NCBI RefSeq assembly: GCF_003369915.1
Contig: NC_046675.1
Span: 32,201,001 to 32,265,000 of the forward strand
Source: Drosophila miranda
Lineage: Eukaryota > Arthropoda > Insecta > Diptera > Drosophilidae
Direction: 5' to 3'
DNA: 64,000 bases
Part shown: positions 58,877-64,000 of the stretch, in pieces
Layout of the letters: the number at the start of each line of letters is the position of its first letter
Numbering within the stretch: the stretch's first letter is position 1
Notes under the pieces: model-generated
Database searches by the model: none
The model's input: only the letters and a program-made list of their open reading frames with translations
What the model was told of the DNA's origin: nothing
Program-made: the position numbers and the translations under genes

Positions 58877-60031
58877 ATGGACGTCACAGAGAAAAATAAA
58901 ATAAAAAGTGATCATATAAAACAGAACATACGCAACCATCTGAGGAAGAAGATCTCGGACAAGAATCACATTCTTATCGAAAGCGACAGGGCGGTGGTGG
59001 TGAAGGCCGACTATCCCAAAGCGCAGTACCACTTTAGTGTGGTGCCCAAAGAGGAAATCGAGGATGTGACCAAGGTAAGCGACTATCCATTTTAGTCTCA
59101 AAATATTGATAATTTGGTTCTGCCAACAGCTGACCAGCGATCATCTTCCGCTGCTGACCACATGATGGAGCTGGCCGTCCAGATCATTGGGAAGCAGGAC
59201 CACTTGCCGTCACGCAATTTTCGCATTGGCTTCAAGGCGGCCCCGTTCTGGGACCGGCTGAACATGCACGTTATATCCGATGACTTCTACTCCCTGTCGA
59301 TGAAGCGCATCAAGCACTGGAACAGCTTCAACACCGAGCTGTTCCTGCCTTTCCAACAGGCCTACATGATGCTGGACAGTGAGGGCGCTATTGAGACCCT
59401 CTCCGAGGTGGAGTTCCAAAAGCTGACGGAACAAACGCCTCTCCACTGCAATCAGTGCGACTTTCAGTCCCCATTGTTGTTGGCTCTGAAGGCCCATCTC
59501 TTCACTCATTGGCAGCACAAGGAATCCGAACGTCAGACAAAAAAGCAAATGCAAGATATTGTCAAGTTGCTTGACGATGCAAAACTGGAGGACACCGCCA
59601 AGCCGGAAGCGGCATGCGGGCCACTTGTAAACTTGATGAATCTGCAGCACATCAATAACCCATTCAGAAACACGCCGGCTCGTTTCGGTATAGCCGCGAA
59701 GGCACATCCACAGCCTACAAATTCCATGTATGCACCGCGTCCACATCGGGCCGGCAACCCCTTGGCCTATGCGCCGCGACCACAGCAGGGCGGTAACCCC
59801 TTCAGAAACATGCCGCCGCGTCCACAGCTGGGCGGAAACGGCTTCGGACCGCAATCAAAGGCCATGAGGCCTATGTTTGCTGCACCCAACCAACAGCCTA
59901 GATTTGTTCCAACACAACCACAGAATCAGCGTCCTCGTGCTCCAAATCAACCACAGAACCAGCGTCCTCGTGCTCGAAATCAACCACAGAATCAGGGAAC
60001 TCGTGCTCCAAACCAAACGAAGTTCCAATAG
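58877..60031 (+). CDS. Aprataxin-like paralogue (AptxB), apparent pseudoenzyme with frameshift
   Basis: Exon 1 is 58877-59074 (66 codons, donor GTAAGC); exon 2 starts at 59130 after a CAG acceptor. It is homologous to AptxA over the HIT domain and finger: ADYPKAQYHFSVVPK, LTSDHLPLL, KHWNSFNT, CNQC...H...H. Two departures matter. The HIT motif reads RLNMHVIS, so the catalytic middle His is Asn and AMP-removal is unlikely. Also the exon 2 frame breaks at about 59157-59163: the spliced frame meets TGA at 59163, and the downstream frame to 60031 is reached only if one base is restored. The C-terminal 130 residues are Pro/Asn/Gln-rich with decapeptide repeats of the type QPQNQRPRAPN. The final TAG at 60029 is followed by 21 more in-frame codons of similar composition. 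Confidence 0.72.
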
Positions 60032-60500
60032 AAAAACAAACCCAAAAACAATAGTAACAAACCGGCTGCCAATGCGGGCCAGCCTGCACCGATGTAGGGG
60101 CTAAATCGATCTTGCAAACAAGGTAAAAGACGTGTGCTAGCGTGTGCCTTATAAATGGTAACAAAATCTATAATTTTTATTTCTGAAATACTGAATCCGA
60201 GACTAGAAACTATATATCGAATATATAATCATACCAAAACGAAACTAAAACTCATACAGGAAACCATTGCAAAAGCAATTTAGGATTAAATCAGCATTTT
60301 TTATAAGGAAGGACAATAATTTAGCGTTCATTCCAATCAGATTATCTGCCAAAACAATTCCTAAACAATCAAATATGTATGTTCAAAAATAGATTACAAA
60401 TCGAATTTGATGTAATTATTTGTATGCCTAAATGTCAAAGGTTTGTCTCAATAAATATCAGACATTACAAACGCCACGAATCATCCAAGCAAAGTTGAAA
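60032..60500. other. Spacer before the duplication junction
   Basis: AT-rich, no gene. AATAAA at 60450-60455 may serve AptxB. The right edge is the duplication breakpoint, where sequence switches abruptly into Ino80 exon 5. Confidence 0.7.
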
Positions 60501-63500
60501 CGACAGTAAAGGATATTTCTCCAGCACTCGACGATGATGCAAAAAACTGTAAAAGATGAGGAGAATATGTAGCAGAGGCAGGGATTCACTTAGCCATCAG
60601 CTGCCTTACAAATCAATCAATCCATGCAGCGTGACGTCTAGAATATCCCCCAATGAGAGGTCACAGAAACGCGTGAAGCCAAAGCAGCTCTCGACGCTCA
60701 CATCCTCGAATAGCGATCTCTGGATGTGCTCCGACTTGAAGATATTGAACCTATCACAAGAAAAGAATAGCATAAATAAACATAAAGCAGATCCTTAGGT
60801 ATCTACCCACCGATTGTACAGCAAATGCCTACGACTGGGCAGCGCTCTGTGGAGCAGTGCCTCATCGTGGACCAGGCGCGGCACCACATACTCCGCACAG
60901 CGCATGAAGAACGGACTCCTGGCATCACGACGCTCAAAGAGCTCTGGATGGTTGCACACTTTGCGGAACTGCATCACCAGATTCATCAGATTGGAGGACG
61001 CCGATGAAGGGGCACTCGAGCCACTCGTCAAATGCAGCAGATCCTCGATCCGAATCTTCTGCTTGAGGGCGCGATACAGCAGCTTTTGGCGGATGGTCAG
61101 GGGGCAGTAGACCATGATCTCGATCTTGTCCGACAGCTCGTTCTCCACATCTTTCTTGATGCGACGCAGCATGAACGGCTTCAGAATCATGTGGAGGCGA
61201 GAGATCTGCAGTTCGTCGATGCCCGTCTTGTTCTCGGCGTGCGATTCAATGTCCTTGGAGAACCACTCGTTGAACTCGTCGTGGGAGTCGAACAGCGTCG
61301 GCATAATGAAGTGCAGCAGTGCCCACAGCTCGGCCATGCTGTTCTGGATAGGGGTGCCGCTGAGCAGCAGCCGATTGCGACAGCTGAAGCCCAACAGCAG
61401 CTTCCAGCGCTGCGAGGCGGCGCTCTTGATGGCTTGCGCCTCGTCTAGCACCATGTACTGCCATTTGATGCGATTGAAGTACTTGTAGTCACTGACCACC
61501 AGCTGGTAGGAGGTGATCACCACATGGAAGCTGGCATCGCGCGTGTGCAGTTGCTTCTGGTCCCAGAACTGGCGCAGGATCTTCCGCTCGCTGGGCGAGC
61601 CCCAGTACGGGACCACATTGAAGTCCGGCACAAACCGGGACATCTCCTGCTGCCAGTTGTGCAGCGTGGAGGCAGGCGAGATGATCAGAAAGGGACCGCC
61701 ATAATGCTCGGCAATGTGACAGAGGAAGGCTATGGACTGGACGGTTTTGCCCAGACCCATCTCGTCGGCCAGGATGCCGCTGATTCCCTGGTCGTAGATG
61801 TTTGCCAGCCATGTCATGCCCTTGATCTGATAGCCCTTGAGTGTGCCCTTGAACATTTGCGGCTGTGGCAGGTCCTTCATCTCGGCACGCGCCTCTGGCT
61901 CTAGGTCCTCCTCCTCCTCTTCCTTTTTGGCGAACACATCGAAGGCCTCCATGGCCTCCTCCTCGTCGTCGCACTCTCCCCGCTTCTTGGGGAACACATC
62001 AAAGGCTCGAGTCTTGTCCAGATCTCTCTGCATGGCCGCCTCGGCGTGCTCCTTGGCCAGCTGCTTCATCTCCCCCGGATCGTAGTCATCTGGGACGGCC
62101 AATCGTGCATTGGTCTCCTCATCCAGCTGGCTGAGAATCCTCAGTTGATCCTCCTCCGTGCCCTGGCCCAGCTTCTTGGACATGAAGTGCGCATACAGCT
62201 CCGTTTGGGTGATCAAAAAGTTGAGCTTTCGCTGCTGTCGCTTCACCTCGATCAGCTCCACATCCTGCTTCCGTTGCTCCTCTGCCTCGCGCTCCTGCTT
62301 TCGTTTCTGGTCGCGTTCCACCCGCTCGTAACGCTTCCAGTAGGCCAGCATTTCGCGGGTGAGGCGCTTGGCCCGCCACACAGTCTCCTTCATGATCCGC
62401 TGCGAATTGATGGCCCGCTGGCGCACCACCTTGGAGCACATGGAGGCCACACGCTTGCAGTTGGCCAGCATCTCCTTGTGGTTGTTGCTAGTGATGCGCT
62501 GCAGGCGACCGCACTCCTTCTTCGACATAATCTGCCAGATGCGGCGACGTCGCGCGGCCAAGGCGGCGGGATTCTTCCGCTTGCGTCGCACTTTGGTCAC
62601 CTGCCCATCGGGCCCGCCCACCACATCCACCTCCTCCTCGATCTCCTCCTCTTCGGGAAAGTCGAGCGCGAGGCTGGCCAGCTCTCGTTTGTAGTCGACC
62701 ACGCCATTGTCGTCGTCCTCCTCGTCGTTGGTGGGCAGCGTGTCGCCATAGGTGTACCTTCCCAGCTCTGAGGGCGGCACCTCTCCGGACTCTGGCGAGT
62801 TCATGATGGTCGTTTGCTTCTTGCGTCCGCGACGCTTCTGTGGTTTCGGGAGCTTCGGGGCCTGGGCCTCTGCCAGGCGGGCCATGAGTATCTCCTGTTT
62901 GGTGCGACACCTGCGCTTGCGCACACCCGCAGTGGCCTGCTGCCGCTCGGCATAGATGTCATGGTTGGACAGCAGACTGCTGCCATAGTAGGCATATTGG
63001 GCATTCTGTGGGAATCGGATCAAAATGGGATTAGCACGTGGAATCTCCTTCAATTGGGGGCTCCTACCGTGGGCTTCTTGTAATAGTTCTTGCGCTGACG
63101 CTGCTCGCGTATATGCTCGCGCAGTATCTGATGGATGTACTCGTCCTCATTGGTGACGGCCTCATCGCTCTCTCAGTAGGATATCGTACAGCCACTCCCT
63201 GTCGCTGGTCAGGTCATTGAAGTTGTACAGCTGCGCCTTGACACTCTGTCGTTCTGGTGGGTCAAACACAAATCAATGCCAGACACTCCTTTCCCCTTTC
63301 CCTGCCCCCACACTCACCTTCTTTGCTGCAAAACAATCGCTTCTTGCAGCGCTGCGACGCCTTCTTGCACTTGACCACGCCTACCGTGGAGGAGTCATCG
63401 GAATCGGATTCGGGCTCTGCTTTCAGCTGTGGGAGCCCCGGTTCGTCCGTGTCGCTTTCATCGTTGCTGCTGCTCAGCGGCTGCTTGAGCACCCGCTTGG

Positions 63501-63606
63501 CCATTTCCATGAAGGGCCGCATATTGAGGGCCACCTCCAGGCGCTGTATGTGCGGCGGTTCGGCCATAATGCGGTGCTTTATGTCTCTGCTGGTGCCGCT
63601 GGCCAT
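60501..63606 (-). pseudogene. Ino80: Ino80 copy 2, truncated and frameshifted
   Basis: Duplicate of Ino80 exons 1-5 on the minus strand; start ATG 63606-63604. Exon 1 (63606-63318) and the 2,195-base exon 3 (63005-60811) are fully open. Exon 2 (63253-63068) is 186 bases instead of 194 because eight bases are missing near 63172, which shifts the frame. Exon 5 is cut off at 60501. Everything downstream is absent: the rest of the insertion, the second helicase lobe and the C-terminus. Exon 3 also lacks six bases (residues VW of the intact copy), in frame, near the ATPase lobe, and has Arg-to-Cys changes. A truncated SNF2-lobe protein from an internal start is conceivable but could not remodel nucleosomes alone. 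The duplication is very young. Confidence 0.88.
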
Positions 63607-63842
63607 GGCGCTTCTTTTAGTCAGCTTTTATGCAAAATTATCACGTAATTTGCAAAATGGTTCGCCATGCGTCCGTCCCAGGGTAAACAATTCCACGCAT
63701 TAGTGTGGCCGAAGTGTGCGCCGGCATTGCAAAAATACTGTTAGGGATGGCTAATAAATATCGATATATGCGTATTGGTATTTTTGAACGATATTTAGAT
63801 GCAAGCCTGCATACGAAGAGGCAAGAAAAACAAATAGAAAGA
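63607..63842. promoter_or_regulatory. Bidirectional Ino80/AptxA promoter, copy 2
   Basis: Same motifs as copy 1: TATCGATA at 63759-63766, the GGTATTTTT motif just after, and the M1BP-like site at 63701-63711. The sequence is essentially unchanged, so both copies should still be able to fire in both directions. Confidence 0.7.
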
Positions 63843-63992
63843 ATGTGGCGTTTTAATCTGATAAACACTATTGCCGATCAGGCCAATTGGATAATTTCCT
63901 CGGATGTGGCCATTGTCATAGCCGATAAGTATCCGAAAGCGCAACATCACTATCTGGTGCTGCCCAAGGCGGAAATTTCGTCCGTCTTTAAT
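63843..63992 (+). CDS. Aprataxin (AptxA) copy 2, first exon, gene runs off the window
   Basis: Intact first exon: ATG at 63843, 50 codons, GT donor at 63993, phase 0. It begins MWRFNLINTIADQANW and continues with the same KYPKAQHHYLVLPK block as copy 1. Its leader has no AT-rich insertion, so the frame is open from the ATG. This looks like the functional aprataxin gene. The rest lies beyond 64000 and cannot be checked here. Confidence 0.85.
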
Positions 63993-64000
63993 GTAAGGCT

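Larger units (their letters stand above)
60501..64000. repeat. Tandem duplication unit, copy 2, cut by the window end
   Basis: Direct repeat of 54631 onward. Differences seen by eye: a 6-base in-frame deletion in Ino80 exon 3, an 8-base deletion in exon 2, a few substitutions, and an altered AptxA leader. It should continue beyond 64000 with the rest of AptxA and perhaps AptxB. Confidence 0.9.

Overview
The window is eukaryotic nuclear DNA, almost certainly from a Drosophila species. The sequence shows short GT-AG introns, AT-rich spacers full of simple repeats, a TATCGATA (DRE) housekeeping promoter, TGATAAG sites upstream of peptidase genes, and fly-type gene content (INO80, aprataxin, S28 peptidases, THEG-repeat proteins). 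An obscura-group species is my guess only; nothing here proves the species.

Layout. Positions 1-23.9 kb are non-coding AT-rich DNA with microsatellites and one weak small-gene candidate (8210-8459). A 187-codon scramblase-like gene (23916-24479, +) runs convergently into the 3' end of Ino80. The minus-strand Ino80 gene then spans 24548-57751. I could place 14 coding exons whose reading frame closes exactly (about 1,672 residues). Two of its introns exceed 11 kb and hold seven other genes: a trio of THEG-repeat sperm-type proteins in intron 12 (29778-32906), and in intron 8 three serine carboxypeptidases of family S28 on the plus strand (43167-49764) plus an intronless YebC/TACO1-like gene (52440-53399).

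At the right end Ino80 shares a short bidirectional promoter with an aprataxin gene (AptxA), followed by a diverged aprataxin paralogue (AptxB). A block of about 5.87 kb (54631-60500: Ino80 5' half, promoter, AptxA, AptxB) is tandemly duplicated. The second copy starts at 60501 and runs off the window. The two copies are nearly identical but damaged in complementary ways. Copy 1 keeps intact Ino80 and has lost the AptxA start. Copy 2 keeps the AptxA start, while its Ino80 is cut off in exon 5 and frameshifted in exon 2.

Other lesions stand out: an in-frame TAA in the third S28 gene, a one-base frameshift in AptxB, and loss of the AptxB catalytic histidine. I found no phage, CRISPR, tRNA, rRNA or recognisable transposon. 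The most interesting structures are the reciprocally decaying tandem duplication and the use of Ino80 introns as a host for seven genes.
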